Positions 53,609 through 62,768 of a stretch of 64,000 bases of DNA are shown in pieces (within the stretch, counting starts at the first letter, position 1; each line of letters begins with the position of its first letter). A program made the translations under genes and the position numbers. Location: NCBI GenBank assembly GCA_947450895.1, contig CANFWT010000004.1:1-64000 (forward strand). The letters are read 5' to 3'. The stretch comes from Comamonadaceae bacterium (GTDB lineage: Bacteria; Pseudomonadota; Gammaproteobacteria; Burkholderiales; Burkholderiaceae_C). The notes under the pieces were generated by a model. The model was not told where the DNA came from. It saw only the letters and a program-made list of their open reading frames with translations, and searched no databases.

Positions 53609-54641
53609 GGCCTCCACCCTTACCGAACTCGCGCAGCGCCCCACCATGCGTGCCGTGGTCTTGCAGCCTCCAGGCGGCGAAGGCGAGAACATGGCCGTGC
53701 GCGAGGTGGCAACCCCCACACCCGGCCCCGGCGAGGTGCTGGTCGGTGTGGCCTATGGTGGCTTCAATTTCGCCGACACCATGATGCGCCGCGGCATCTA
53801 CCCGCATCCCAAGGGCTACCCGCTGGTGGCGGGCATTGAACTCTCCGGCCGGGTGATCGCGCTGGGCGACGGTGTGACCGGCGTGGACGTGGGCGACCGC
53901 GTGGCGGCGTTTTCTGAGGACGCCGGAGGCTTTGCCCAGCGGTGCGTGGTGCCCGTGGAGCGCCTGGTGCGCGTCCCCGACGCCATGGGTCTGGACGTGG
54001 CTGCCGCTTTTCTGATCCAGGGCCTCACAGCCTGGCACCTGCTGCACACGGTGAGCACAACCCGCGCCGGTGATGTGCTGCTGGTGCACGCCATCGGCGG
54101 CGGTGTAGGGCTTTACCTGGCGCAACTCGGCGCGCTGGCGGGTGCCCGCGTGATTGGCACGGTCGGTACCCGGGGCAAGGAGCAACGCGCCCTGGAATAC
54201 GGCGCTGCCAAAGTGATCAACCGGGAAGACGAAGACTTTGTGGCCGCCGTTCAGGCTTTCACGCAGGGGCGTGGCATTGACAAAGTCATTGACTCCACCG
54301 GCGGCAGCATTCTGGACCGCAGCTTCGATCTAATGCGCAATTTGGGTCATGTGGTGAGCTACGGTGAAGCTGAAGGGCCGCCATTTGCCAATCTTTGGCA
54401 ACGCTTGGTCAGTAAATCACTCACCTTTACCCGCCTGCACATCGGGCATATTGACCCACGCTCTGCGGCCTGGGCGGCCGGTGTGGAAGCGGTCACCACA
54501 GCCATTGTGGACGGCACGCTCAAGGTGCCGATCGAAGGTATCTACCCGCTCGACGAGGTGCACGCCATGTATGCGCGACTGGAGTCGCGCCAGGTGGCGG
54601 GCAAGTTGCTGCTGCGCGTCGACCCCAGCATCGGCGCGTAG
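53598..54641 (+). CDS. Quinone oxidoreductase-like (MDR superfamily)
   Basis: A 347-residue zinc-independent medium-chain dehydrogenase/reductase. It has GFNFADTMMRRGIYPHPKGYPLVAGIELSG, the GDRVAAF loop, and the NADPH-binding VLLVHAIGGGVGLYLAQLGALAGARVIGTVG. It lacks the structural-zinc cysteines. GGAGG precedes the GTG start at 53598, which overlaps the hyuB end; the ATG at 53646 is a second choice. By position it belongs to the hyuAB operon, but its electron acceptor and role there are unknown. Confidence 0.85.
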   Translation: MLLEASTLTELAQRPTMRAVVLQPPGGEGENMAVREVATPTPGPGEVLVGVAYGGFNFADTMMRRGIYPHPKGYPLVAGIELSGRVIALGDGVTGVDVGDRVAAFSEDAGGFAQRCVVPVERLVRVPDAMGLDVAAAFLIQGLTAWHLLHTVSTTRAGDVLLVHAIGGGVGLYLAQLGALAGARVIGTVGTRGKEQRALEYGAAKVINREDEDFVAAVQAFTQGRGIDKVIDSTGGSILDRSFDLMRNLGHVVSYGEAEGPPFANLWQRLVSKSLTFTRLHIGHIDPRSAAWAAGVEAVTTAIVDGTLKVPIEGIYPLDEVHAMYARLESRQVAGKLLLRVDPSIGA

Positions 54642-54829
54642 GAATAGCCGGCGCACGCTTTTGCTTTGCCAGCGGCTGCAAGGGCCCGGTCTATTGCGCG
54701 GATGTCCCAGGGTGTGGCACGTGGGCCATGGGTGGTGCGCTCTTGGTCAAGGCTTTGGGGTCTTTCGTGAAGTGGCTGGCGGTGACGGCGGGATCCATTG
54801 GCTTTCCTGGCTCGACCAAGGCCTGCGTT

Positions 54830-56518
54830 TTAGCCCGAAAACCGCCCCTCCACATGGGCCGACATGCCTTTGGCCAGTTCCTCCTCGCCAAAGAACACGG
54901 TGCCAATGCCTTCCTTGGTCAACAGCAGTGTGTCGTCCTCGCTGTGCGAGCGCAGGATGATTTCAATGTCGGGGTTGAGCGTGCGTGCAGTGTCGGCCAT
55001 GGCGCGAAAGTGCAAGCTGTCGGGCGTAGCCACCACCAGCATGGCCGCTTGGGCAATGTGCGCCTGGATCAGCACCTCGGGCTCCGATGCGCTGCCCGAC
55101 ACGGCGGCGCGCCCGGCCTTGCGCAGCCCTTCCACGACCTCGCGGTTTTGCTCCACCACCACATACGGAATGTTGCGCGCGTCCATGGCCTGGGCGATGC
55201 GCCGGCCCACCCTGCCATAGCCCACCAGCACGACCTGGCCTTCGAGAAACTTGCGGTCGGTGGACATGGGCAGCTCGGCAAATGGGTCCTGGCGCAGCTC
55301 CAGGCGGCGCGCTACGGCCGACTTGCGCAGCACCCAGCGGCGCAGCGGTTCAATGGCGGCAAACAAAAACGAGTTGAGCGAAATGGAAATCAGCACCGCC
55401 GCCAAAATCAGGCTCACGCCGTCGCTGTTTAACAAACCCAGCGAAAGGCCCAGCCCGGCCAAAATGATGGAGAACTCGCCAATCTGCCCCAGGCTTACCG
55501 CAATGGAGAGCGCGGTGTTCAGGGGGTATTTGAGCGCCAGCACCACCACCAGCGCGGCTACCAGGTTGCCAAAGATGGCAATCAAGACCACCAGCAGGGC
55601 CTTGAACGGGTGGTCTAACAGAATGTGCGGGTTGACTGCCATGCCTATCGACACAAAAAACAGCACTGAGAACGCGTCGCGCAGCGGCAGGGTTTCCTCG
55701 GCGGCGCGGTGGCTGTATTCGGACTCGCGCATCACCACACCGGCGACAAACGCGCCCAGCGCAATCGACACACCGAAAAACTTGGACGCACCAAAGGCAA
55801 TGCCAATGGCGGTGGCAATCACCGCCAGGGTAAACAGCTCACGCGAGCCGGTCTTGGCCACCTGCCACAAAAACCAGGGCAAGACGCGTTTGCCCACCAC
55901 GAACATCAGCGCGATGAAGGCGCCCACCTCCAAAAGCGTTTTGCCCACCGTCATCCACAGCGGCTTGTCGGCCAAGGCCCCATTTGCATCGCCCAGCACG
56001 CCCGCCAGCGGGGGCAGCAACACCAGGGCCAGCACCGTCACCAGGTCCTGCACCACCAGCCAGCCCACGGCAATGCGGCCGTTCATGGTGTCGAGTTGGC
56101 CCCGGGTTTCCAGCGCCTTGAGCAGCACCACGGTGCTGGCGCAGGCCAAGGACAGCCCCAGAATCAAGGCTCCGCCCAGCGACCAGTTCCACAGCCAGCC
56201 CACCCACAGCCCGGCGGCAGTGGTGGCGCCCATCTGAATCAGCGCACCGGGGATGGCGATCTTCTTGACCGACCACAGGTCTTGCGGCGAAAAGTGCAGG
56301 CCCACGCCAAACATCAGCAGCATGATGCCGATCTCGGACAACTGCGAGGCAATGTGCGCATCCGCCACAAAGCCGGGCGTGGCCGGGCCGATCAAGATAC
56401 CGGCCAGCAGATAGCCCACCAAAGACGGAATTTTGACGCGCTCGGCCAAAAAGCCCAGCACCATGGCCACACCAAAGGCCGCGGCGACAGTCGAGATCAG
56501 CGAGACATCGGGTTCCAT
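54830..56518 (-). CDS. CPA2-type cation:proton antiporter (KefB/YbaL-like)
   Basis: A 562-residue antiporter: about twelve helices (residues ~1-390) followed by a cytosolic RCK/TrkA-N domain (LEGQVVLVGYGRVGRRIAQAMD, a Rossmann motif GxGxxG). The helix pattern GIMLLMFGVGLHFSPQDL and LACASTVVLLKALETRG are typical. Members export potassium or sodium in exchange for protons and respond to nucleotides through the RCK domain. It lacks the glutathione-site loop evidence for KefC, so YbaL-like is the closest name. Confidence 0.88.
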   Translation of the reverse strand: MEPDVSLISTVAAAFGVAMVLGFLAERVKIPSLVGYLLAGILIGPATPGFVADAHIASQLSEIGIMLLMFGVGLHFSPQDLWSVKKIAIPGALIQMGATTAAGLWVGWLWNWSLGGALILGLSLACASTVVLLKALETRGQLDTMNGRIAVGWLVVQDLVTVLALVLLPPLAGVLGDANGALADKPLWMTVGKTLLEVGAFIALMFVVGKRVLPWFLWQVAKTGSRELFTLAVIATAIGIAFGASKFFGVSIALGAFVAGVVMRESEYSHRAAEETLPLRDAFSVLFFVSIGMAVNPHILLDHPFKALLVVLIAIFGNLVAALVVVLALKYPLNTALSIAVSLGQIGEFSIILAGLGLSLGLLNSDGVSLILAAVLISISLNSFLFAAIEPLRRWVLRKSAVARRLELRQDPFAELPMSTDRKFLEGQVVLVGYGRVGRRIAQAMDARNIPYVVVEQNREVVEGLRKAGRAAVSGSASEPEVLIQAHIAQAAMLVVATPDSLHFRAMADTARTLNPDIEIILRSHSEDDTLLLTKEGIGTVFFGEEELAKGMSAHVEGRFSG

Positions 56519-56575
56519 AGGTCTCGCGCAGCGGTTCTGCGGGTGGCGCGCTGGTGGGCGGGCAGCGCCCCGGCC

Positions 56576-57250
56576 TTATGCGAGCGCCAGCCGCATCTGG
56601 TCGATCACCGCTTTGTAGTCTGGCTTGCCAAATATCGCGCTGCCCGCGACAAAGGTGTCGGCCCCGGCGTCGGCTACGCGGCGGATGTTGTCGGTCTTGA
56701 TGCCGCCGTCTACCTCCAAACGAATGTCCTTGCCGGTGGCGTCGATGCGCTTACGCACGTCCTCGATCTTGCGCAGCGCCGAGTCAATAAAGCTCTGACC
56801 GCCAAAGCCGGGGTTGACACTCATGATGAGCACCAGGTCTATGTCGTCAATCACCCAGTCCAGCACGTCCAGCGGTTCGGCCGGATTGAACACCAGCCCC
56901 GCTTTGACGCCCTTGCTTTTAATGGCTTGGATGCTGCGGTGCACATGGTCCGAGGCGTCGGGGTGAAAACTGATCAGGTCGGCCCCGGCCTCGGCAAAGG
57001 ACGCGGCCAGAGCGTCGACGGGCGAGATCATCAAATGCACGTCGATGGGCACCGCCACGCCGGCCGCGGTTTTGGAGTGCGGCTTGAGGGCGCTGCAAAT
57101 CATCGGGCCAAAGGTCAGGTTGGGCACGTAATGGTTGTCCATCACGTCAAAGTGGATCCAGTCGGCGCCGGCGGCGATGACGTTGTGAAGCTCTTCGCCC
57201 AGGCGGGCAAAGTCGGCGGACAGAAGGGAGGGGGCAATGCGGAAGGTCAT
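56576..57250 (-). CDS. rpe: Ribulose-phosphate 3-epimerase
   Basis: A 224-residue TIM-barrel enzyme of the pentose phosphate pathway. It has [32 protein letters not shown] with metal ligands H and [12 protein letters not shown] family equivalents (PIDVHLM), [14 protein letters not shown], and [19 protein letters not shown] with the phosphate site. ATG 57250 (MTFRIAP) was chosen over 57262. The apaG gene is divergent, 40 bases away. Confidence 0.95.
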   Translation of the reverse strand: MTFRIAPSLLSADFARLGEELHNVIAAGADWIHFDVMDNHYVPNLTFGPMICSALKPHSKTAAGVAVPIDVHLMISPVDALAASFAEAGADLISFHPDASDHVHRSIQAIKSKGVKAGLVFNPAEPLDVLDWVIDDIDLVLIMSVNPGFGGQSFIDSALRKIEDVRKRIDATGKDIRLEVDGGIKTDNIRRVADAGADTFVAGSAIFGKPDYKAVIDQMRLALA

Positions 57251-57290
57251 AAGCCCGAACATACCCGATTTTCAGCGTTAGCATCGCACA

Positions 57291-57701
57291 ATGTCCAAGC
57301 CACACCGCCCCTACCAATTCCACATCGAGGTATTGCCGCAGTACCTTGCCGACCAATCGGCCCCCGAGCAGGGCCTGTACCTGTTTGCGTACACCATCAC
57401 CATTGCCAACACCGGCAGCGTCGCCGCACAGCTGATTTCGCGCACCTGGAACGTTAACGACGCCAATGGCCACACCGAGCGGGTCAAAGGCCTGGGCGTG
57501 GTAGGCCAACAACCGTTGCTGCAGCCGGGACAAAGTTTCGAGTACACCAGCGGTACGCGCCTGCGCACGCCGACGGGCACCATGCACGGCAGCTTTTTCT
57601 GCGTCGCCGAAGATGGCGAGCGGTTTGACGTCGACATTCCCATGTTCGTGCTCGATGCCCTGAGCAGCAGTGGCAACGCCGACCAACGCACCCTGCATTA
57701 A
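57291..57701 (+). CDS. apaG: ApaG domain protein
   Basis: A 136-residue immunoglobulin-like ApaG protein associated with Co2+/Mg2+ tolerance and often with ApaH. It carries YLFAYTITIANTGSVAAQLISRTWNV, VVGQQPLLQPGQSFEYTSGTRLRTPTGTMHGSFF, which are the family core. The apaH and ksgA genes that neighbour it in enterics are absent here. thiL follows after 14 bases. Confidence 0.93.
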   Translation: MSKPHRPYQFHIEVLPQYLADQSAPEQGLYLFAYTITIANTGSVAAQLISRTWNVNDANGHTERVKGLGVVGQQPLLQPGQSFEYTSGTRLRTPTGTMHGSFFCVAEDGERFDVDIPMFVLDALSSSGNADQRTLH

Positions 57702-57715
57702 CACCGCCAGGTGAC

Positions 57716-58747
57716 ATGGGAGAGTTTGAGCTCATACGCCAGTTTTTTACCCGCCCCACACGCGGGGCCGTGCTGGGCGTGGGCGACGACTGCGCCCTGC
57801 TGCAAAGCGCGCCGGGCATGCAAATGGCCATCTCTACCGACATGTTGGTCAGCGGACGGCACTTTTTTGCCGACACCAACCCGCAGGCGCTGGGCCACAA
57901 ATGCCTGGCGGTCAACCTGAGCGATTTGGCCGCCTGTGGCGCGCGCCCCTTGGCCTTCACACTGGCGCTGGCTTTGCCCGACGCGGATGAAGCCTGGCTC
58001 GCACCGTTTTCCCAAGGGTTGCTGGCGCTGGCCGACGCGCATGGCTGCGAACTCATAGGTGGCGACACGACACGCGGACCCTTGAATATTTGCATCACGG
58101 TGTTTGGCGAAGTGCCCGCGCAAGGCAGCAGAACCGGGGCGGTGACAGGCGCTTTGCTGCGCAGCGGTGCGCACGCCGGTGACGATATTTATGTCAGCGG
58201 TACGCTGGGCGACGCTGCGCTGGCGCTGCGCGCCTTGCAAGGCGAGCTGTTGCTGCCCCCCGAGGTGCTGGCAGTGGCGCGGAATCGGCTAGAGCGGCCC
58301 GAGCCACGCGTGGCGCTGGGCCTGGCTTTGCGCGGCGTGGCCAGCGCGTGCGCTGATGTGAGCGACGGTCTGCTGGGCGACCTGGGCCACATCTTAGAGC
58401 GCTGTGGGCTGGGTGCCGAAGTGCAAACAGACCGCGCGCTGGCGCTGCTAGCGGCGCGCGCCCAATGTGCCGGCGGTGAAGCGCAATTTGATCGCCAGTA
58501 TGGCTACTCCACGGTGCAACAGTGCGTGCTGGCCGGAGGAGACGATTACGAGCTGGTGTTTTGCGCTCCCCCGGCCCAGCGCGCTGCGGTGGCACAGGCC
58601 AGCGCACGCAGCGCCACGCCGGTCACCCGCATCGGCAGCCTGCAAGCCGCGCCAGGCCTGCGCCTGGTGGATGGACTGGGGCGCGCTGTGGCGCCGAAGT
58701 TGGCGTCTTTCGACCATTTTTCTGCGCCCAGCGAAGGCCGCCTATGA
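57716..58747 (+). CDS. thiL: Thiamine-monophosphate kinase
   Basis: A 343-residue enzyme that phosphorylates thiamine phosphate to thiamine diphosphate. It begins MGEFELIRQFF, has GVGDDCALL and HFFADTNPQALGHKCLAVNLSDLAACGA (the Mg-ATP site), GGDTTRGPLNICITVFGEVP, and ACADVSDGLLGDLGHI. It overlaps pgpA by 4 bases (ATGA), the usual thiL-pgpA arrangement. Confidence 0.95.
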   Translation: MGEFELIRQFFTRPTRGAVLGVGDDCALLQSAPGMQMAISTDMLVSGRHFFADTNPQALGHKCLAVNLSDLAACGARPLAFTLALALPDADEAWLAPFSQGLLALADAHGCELIGGDTTRGPLNICITVFGEVPAQGSRTGAVTGALLRSGAHAGDDIYVSGTLGDAALALRALQGELLLPPEVLAVARNRLERPEPRVALGLALRGVASACADVSDGLLGDLGHILERCGLGAEVQTDRALALLAARAQCAGGEAQFDRQYGYSTVQQCVLAGGDDYELVFCAPPAQRAAVAQASARSATPVTRIGSLQAAPGLRLVDGLGRAVAPKLASFDHFSAPSEGRL

Positions 58748-59313
58748 CCCAAGCCCAAACCGTCCACCCCACCGACTCTGGCGCCACCCGCTTTGCCGCC
58801 CGACCGACCTTTCGCTTCCTGCTGGCGCACCCGGCGCACCTGCTGGCGTTGGGGTTTGGCTCGGGCCTGAGCCGGTTTGCGCCAGGCACGGCGGGCACTT
58901 TGTGGGCCTGGGTGGCGTTTTTGGCGCTTTCGCCTTGGATGAACGATGTGCGTTGGGCGCTGTTTATCGGGGCCTCGGTGCCCTTGGGCTGGTGGGTCTG
59001 CACCGTGACCGCGCGCAACATGGGTGTGCTCGACCCCAGCAGCGTGGTCTGGGACGAGGCGGTGGCCTTCTGGCTGGTCTTGTGGCTGGTGATGCCCACG
59101 GGGCTGCTGGGGCAGTTGGTGGCGTTTGCGCTGTTTCGGTTTTTTGACGCGGTCAAACCCGGACCGGTGGGGTGGGCCGACCGGCTGTTCCACGGTGTGG
59201 ACCCGGCCAGCGACCGCTGGGCTTGGGCCAAGGCCGGCTGGGGCATCATGCTCGACGACCTGGTGGCTGCGGGCTGCACCCTGCTGGTGATTGCGCTGGG
59301 GCGGGCGTGGTGA
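58744..59313 (+). CDS. pgpA: Phosphatidylglycerophosphatase A
   Basis: A 189-residue inner-membrane phosphatase for phosphatidylglycerol synthesis. It contains LALGFGSGLSRFAPGTAGTLWAW, the conserved start, and VVWDEAVAFWLVLWLV, then FRFFDAVKPGPVGWADR and GWGIMLDDLVAAG with the acidic catalytic region. Overlaps of 4 bases on both sides couple it to thiL and pncC. Confidence 0.94.
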   Translation: MTQAQTVHPTDSGATRFAARPTFRFLLAHPAHLLALGFGSGLSRFAPGTAGTLWAWVAFLALSPWMNDVRWALFIGASVPLGWWVCTVTARNMGVLDPSSVVWDEAVAFWLVLWLVMPTGLLGQLVAFALFRFFDAVKPGPVGWADRLFHGVDPASDRWAWAKAGWGIMLDDLVAAGCTLLVIALGRAW

Positions 59314-59924
59314 GCGCGTCTGCCGTGACCATTTCGACGGCCAGCCCTTCGCACGACGCCGAGGTCGCAGCGCTGGTCGAAGCCCTGGCGCAGCGCCTGC
59401 TGACCCAGGGCTGGATGCTGGCCTCGGCCGAGAGTTGCACGGGCGGCCTGATCGCCGCAGCGTGCACCGAGTTGGCGGGTTCGAGCAATTGGTTCGAACG
59501 TGGCTTTGTCACCTATTCCAACGCGGCCAAGGCGCAAATGCTGGGCGTGGACGCAGCGCTGATTGGGCAGCACGGCGCCGTGAGCGCGCCGGTGGCCCGC
59601 GCCATGGCCCAAGGCGCGGTGCAACACGCCAGCGCCCAGGTCGCCTTGGCAGTGACCGGCGTGGCTGGCCCGGGCGGCGGCAGCGCCGACAAGCCGGTGG
59701 GCACGGTGTGGTTTGCCTGGGCGGTGCCGCAAGCAGCCGCGGCGACGACCGGCGTGCGCATGGACATCCATGCGCCCAAGCGCAGTCCGACCGTTCAATT
59801 GCACAGCGAAGTGCAGCATTTTTCGGGCGACCGCGCAGCGGTGCGCCAAGCCACGGTGCGCCACAGCCTGCGCCGCTTGCTGGACCTGCTGCCCGCGATA
59901 AGGGCTGGCGCCACAGCGCCCTAG
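59310..59924 (+). CDS. pncC: CinA-family nicotinamide mononucleotide amidohydrolase
   Basis: A 204-residue PncC/CinA C-domain protein that deamidates nicotinamide mononucleotide. It has LASAESCTGGLIAAACTELAGSSNWFERGFVTYSN and VTGVAGPGGGSADKPVGTVW, the core of the family. The GTG at 59310 overlaps the pgpA stop (GTGA). Full length for the stand-alone form. Confidence 0.93.
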   Translation: MSASAVTISTASPSHDAEVAALVEALAQRLLTQGWMLASAESCTGGLIAAACTELAGSSNWFERGFVTYSNAAKAQMLGVDAALIGQHGAVSAPVARAMAQGAVQHASAQVALAVTGVAGPGGGSADKPVGTVWFAWAVPQAAAATTGVRMDIHAPKRSPTVQLHSEVQHFSGDRAAVRQATVRHSLRRLLDLLPAIRAGATAP

Positions 59925-59953
59925 ATAGTGACACCCCCCAAAGAAATACCGAA

Positions 59954-60574
59954 ATGGATATGTCCATGCGCACCGCGCTGAGCGCTGACTTTGCCGCCGG
60001 ATTTGCCACCAGCTTGGCGCTGATTGTGGCCATCGGCTCCCAAAACGCCTTTGTGCTGCGCCAGGGGATCTTGCGTCAGCATGTGGCCGCGTTGGTGCTG
60101 TTTTGCGCAGCCTCCGACGCCTTGCTCATCGTGGCGGGCATTGCTGGCGCCGGGGCTCTGGTGCAAGGCAGCACGGTATTCATGGATATCACCCGGGTCG
60201 GTGGCGCGCTGTTTTTGTTGGCCTACGGCCTGTTGGCGGCGCGACGGGCGCTGCGCGGCGGCGTGTTGCAGGCGGCTGACACGGCGGGACTGACCCTGGG
60301 TGCAGCGCTGGCCAGCTGTTTTGCGTTCACCTTTCTCAACCCCCACGTCTACCTGGACACGGTGGTTTTGCTGGGCTCGGTGGCCAATCAACGCTCAGAG
60401 TCGGGCCGCTGGTGGTTTGGCACTGGTGCGGCGTTGGCCAGCGGCGTGTGGTTTGGTGCCCTGGGTTTTGGTGCGCGCTGGTTGCAGCCTGTGTTTGTGC
60501 GCCCTTTGGCATGGCGCCTGCTCGATGCCATGATTGCACTGACGATGTTCACGCTTGCGGCAATGGTATGGTGA
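59954..60574 (+). CDS. LysE/ArgO-type amino acid exporter
   Basis: A 206-residue membrane protein with about six helices, of the LysE superfamily. It has GSQNAFVLRQGILRQHV in the first helix loop, ISDALLI-like CAASDALLIVAGIAGAG, and AFTFLNPHVYLDTVVLLGSVANQ, the conserved FLNPHVYLDT motif of ArgO. It likely exports arginine or a related amino acid. No lysG/argP regulator is adjacent. The start ATG 59954 was chosen over the longer frame, which lies in pncC. Confidence 0.9.
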   Translation: MDMSMRTALSADFAAGFATSLALIVAIGSQNAFVLRQGILRQHVAALVLFCAASDALLIVAGIAGAGALVQGSTVFMDITRVGGALFLLAYGLLAARRALRGGVLQAADTAGLTLGAALASCFAFTFLNPHVYLDTVVLLGSVANQRSESGRWWFGTGAALASGVWFGALGFGARWLQPVFVRPLAWRLLDAMIALTMFTLAAMVW

Positions 60575-60620
60575 CGCAGGGCGCACGCCATAACGCTCGC
60601 AAAACAATGAGGAAACAACC

Positions 60621-62240
60621 ATGTTGAAGCTGCTGCACTTTATGTACCCGATGCGCTACCTGGCTTTCACGCTGTGCGTGCTGGGTTTTATAGGCGCTCT
60701 TTTGCTCTGGGGCGTGGGCGGTCACCTGGCGCCCGTGCTGCTGATGGGCTATCTGGCAGCCACCGGCGTGCACGACCTGCTGCAAACCAAGCGCTCCATC
60801 CTGCGCAATTACCCGGTGATCGGCCACCTGCGCTTTATGCTGGAATTCATCCGGCCCGAGATTCGGCAATATTTCATCGAGAGCGACATCGAGGCCGCGC
60901 CCTTTTCGCGCGCGCAGCGCTCGCTGGTCTATCAGCGCGCCAAGGGTGACTCCGACAAACACCCTTTTGGCTCACAAATGGACGCTTATGCCAAGGGACA
61001 CGAGTGGATGACGCATTCGGTCGCACCCAGCACCGTCACCAGCCACGACTTTCGCATCACCATTGGCCCGGGCACCGCGCAGCCCTACAGCGCCAGCGTG
61101 TTCAACATCTCGGCCATGAGCTTTGGCGCCTTGAGCGCCAACGCCATCCAGGCCCTCAACGCGGGCGCCAAGCGCGGCGGCTTTGCGCATGACACGGGCG
61201 AGGGCTCGATTTCGGTGCACCACCGCAAGCACGGTGGCGATCTGATTTGGGAAGTGGCATCCGGCTACTTTGGCTGCCGCAATGAGGACGGCAGCTTCAA
61301 CGCCGACAAGTTCCAGGCCAACGCCTGCGACCCGCAGGTCAAGCTCATCGAGATCAAGCTCAGCCAGGGCGCCAAACCCGGCCACGGCGGTGTGCTCCCC
61401 GGCCCCAAAGTGACGGCGGAAATCGCCCAGGCGCGCGGCGTCCCACTCGGTGTGGACTGCGTGTCACCGGCCTCTCACAGCGCTTTTGGCACGCCGCTGG
61501 AGCTGATGCATTTCATCGCCCGGCTGCGCGAACTCTCGGGCGGCAAACCCACGGGCTTTAAGCTCTGTATCGGCCACCCCTGGGAGTGGTTTGCCATGGT
61601 CAAGGCCATGCTGGAGACCGGTATCACGCCCGACTTTATTGTGGTGGACGGCACCGAAGGTGGCACCGGTGCCGCGCCGCTGGAGTTCATCGACCACATG
61701 GGAACGCCCCTGCAAGAGGGGCTGATGCTGGTGCACAACAGCTTGCGCGGCGCGGGGCTGCGCGATCGCATCAAGATCGGCTGCGCAGGCAAGGTCATCA
61801 ACGCCTTTGACATCGCCCGCCTGATGGCGCTGGGTGCCGACTGGTGCAACAGCGCGCGTGGCTTCATGTTTGCGCTGGGCTGCCTGCAAGCGCAAACCTG
61901 CCACACCGGCAACTGCCCTACCGGCGTGGCCACGCAGGACCCGATGCGACAGCAAGCGCTGGTGGTGCCCGACAAGGCGCAGCGCGTCTACCACTTCCAC
62001 CAGGAAACGCTGCACGCGCTCAAAGAACTGGTGCAAGCCGCCGGCTTGCGGCACCCGAACGAGATCACCGCCCACCACATCGTGCGCCGCACCGGCGACC
62101 ACACCGTGGCCAGCCTGGCGCAGGCGCTGTTGCATGAGTTGCCTGTGGGGAGTTTGCTCTGCGACGACTTGGGCGCCCTTCCCGAGCTCTACCAGCGCCA
62201 CTGGGCGCACAGCCGCGCGCAGAGTTTTTCGCTGGCCTGA
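60621..62240 (+). CDS. FMN-binding glutamate-synthase-family membrane protein
   Basis: A 539-residue protein with two N-terminal helices (YLAFTLCVLGFIGALLLWGVGGHLAPVLLMGYL) and a TIM-barrel glutamate synthase-like domain with FMN site FNISAMSFGALSANAIQALNAGAKRGGFAHDTGEGSIS and GCAGKVINAFDIARLMALGADWCNSARGFM, then CHTGNCPTGVATQD, a cysteine cluster for an iron-sulfur centre. The amidotransferase domain of true glutamate synthase is absent. Such proteins are widespread, and their reaction is not known. Confidence 0.87.
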   Translation: MLKLLHFMYPMRYLAFTLCVLGFIGALLLWGVGGHLAPVLLMGYLAATGVHDLLQTKRSILRNYPVIGHLRFMLEFIRPEIRQYFIESDIEAAPFSRAQRSLVYQRAKGDSDKHPFGSQMDAYAKGHEWMTHSVAPSTVTSHDFRITIGPGTAQPYSASVFNISAMSFGALSANAIQALNAGAKRGGFAHDTGEGSISVHHRKHGGDLIWEVASGYFGCRNEDGSFNADKFQANACDPQVKLIEIKLSQGAKPGHGGVLPGPKVTAEIAQARGVPLGVDCVSPASHSAFGTPLELMHFIARLRELSGGKPTGFKLCIGHPWEWFAMVKAMLETGITPDFIVVDGTEGGTGAAPLEFIDHMGTPLQEGLMLVHNSLRGAGLRDRIKIGCAGKVINAFDIARLMALGADWCNSARGFMFALGCLQAQTCHTGNCPTGVATQDPMRQQALVVPDKAQRVYHFHQETLHALKELVQAAGLRHPNEITAHHIVRRTGDHTVASLAQALLHELPVGSLLCDDLGALPELYQRHWAHSRAQSFSLA

Positions 62241-62267
62241 GGCGGCTCACGCCATGCAGACAGGAGC

Positions 62268-62768
62268 TCAGCGCGGCTGGGCGCGGATTTTTTTCAGCAA
62301 CGCGGTGGTGGAGTAGCCCGACACAAAGGGCAGCGCCAGCGCGTGGCCGCCCCAGGACTCCACCAGCGCCGTCTCGGGCAGGCGCGCCATGTCGTAGTCG
62401 CCGCCCTTGACCAGGATGTCGGGGCGGATTTCACCAATCAGGGCCTCTGGCGTGTCTTCGTCAAACCAGGTTACCAGGCTGACCGCCTCTTGCGCGGCCA
62501 TGACCACCGCGCGGTCGTCCTGGGCATTGAGCGGCCGGTCGTCGCCCTTGCCCAGGCGGCGCACCGAAGCGTCGGTATTGAGCGCCACGATCAGGCTGCC
62601 ACCCAAGGCGCGCGCCTGTGCCAGATAGAGCACGTGGCCGCGGTGCAGCACGTCAAATACCCCATTGGTAAACACCCAGGGCCGGGGAAGCCGCGCCAGC
62701 GCGTGGGACAGGTCGCCGCGCTGGCAAATTTTGTTCAGCAGCGCAGGTGCCGGGTAGCTGGCGCTCAC
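62268..62768 (-). CDS. rfaE2: D-glycero-beta-D-manno-heptose 1-phosphate adenylyltransferase (RfaE2/HldE C-half)
   Basis: A 166-residue nucleotidyltransferase-fold protein that activates heptose phosphate for lipopolysaccharide inner-core synthesis. The VFTNGVFDVLHRGHVLYLAQARALG motif includes the HxGH nucleotide site. GNDDRPLNAQDDRAVVMAA-like KGDDRPLNAQDDRAVVMA and ILVKGGDYD are also typical. It is the stand-alone C-terminal half, the kinase half being elsewhere. It overlaps the ferritin-like gene by 4 bases (ATGA). Confidence 0.93.
   Translation of the reverse strand: MSASYPAPALLNKICQRGDLSHALARLPRPWVFTNGVFDVLHRGHVLYLAQARALGGSLIVALNTDASVRRLGKGDDRPLNAQDDRAVVMAAQEAVSLVTWFDEDTPEALIGEIRPDILVKGGDYDMARLPETALVESWGGHALALPFVSGYSTTALLKKIRAQPR

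Noticed and set aside
51686-53719. A 677-codon minus frame opposite hyuB
   Set aside because: Rich in V, H, A, G and Q in the way of an antisense frame in GC-rich DNA; hyuB on the plus strand has clear family motifs.
55709-57457. A 582-codon plus frame opposite the CPA2 antiporter and rpe
   Set aside because: Gln/His/Gly-rich antisense composition with no domain; both minus-strand genes are certain.
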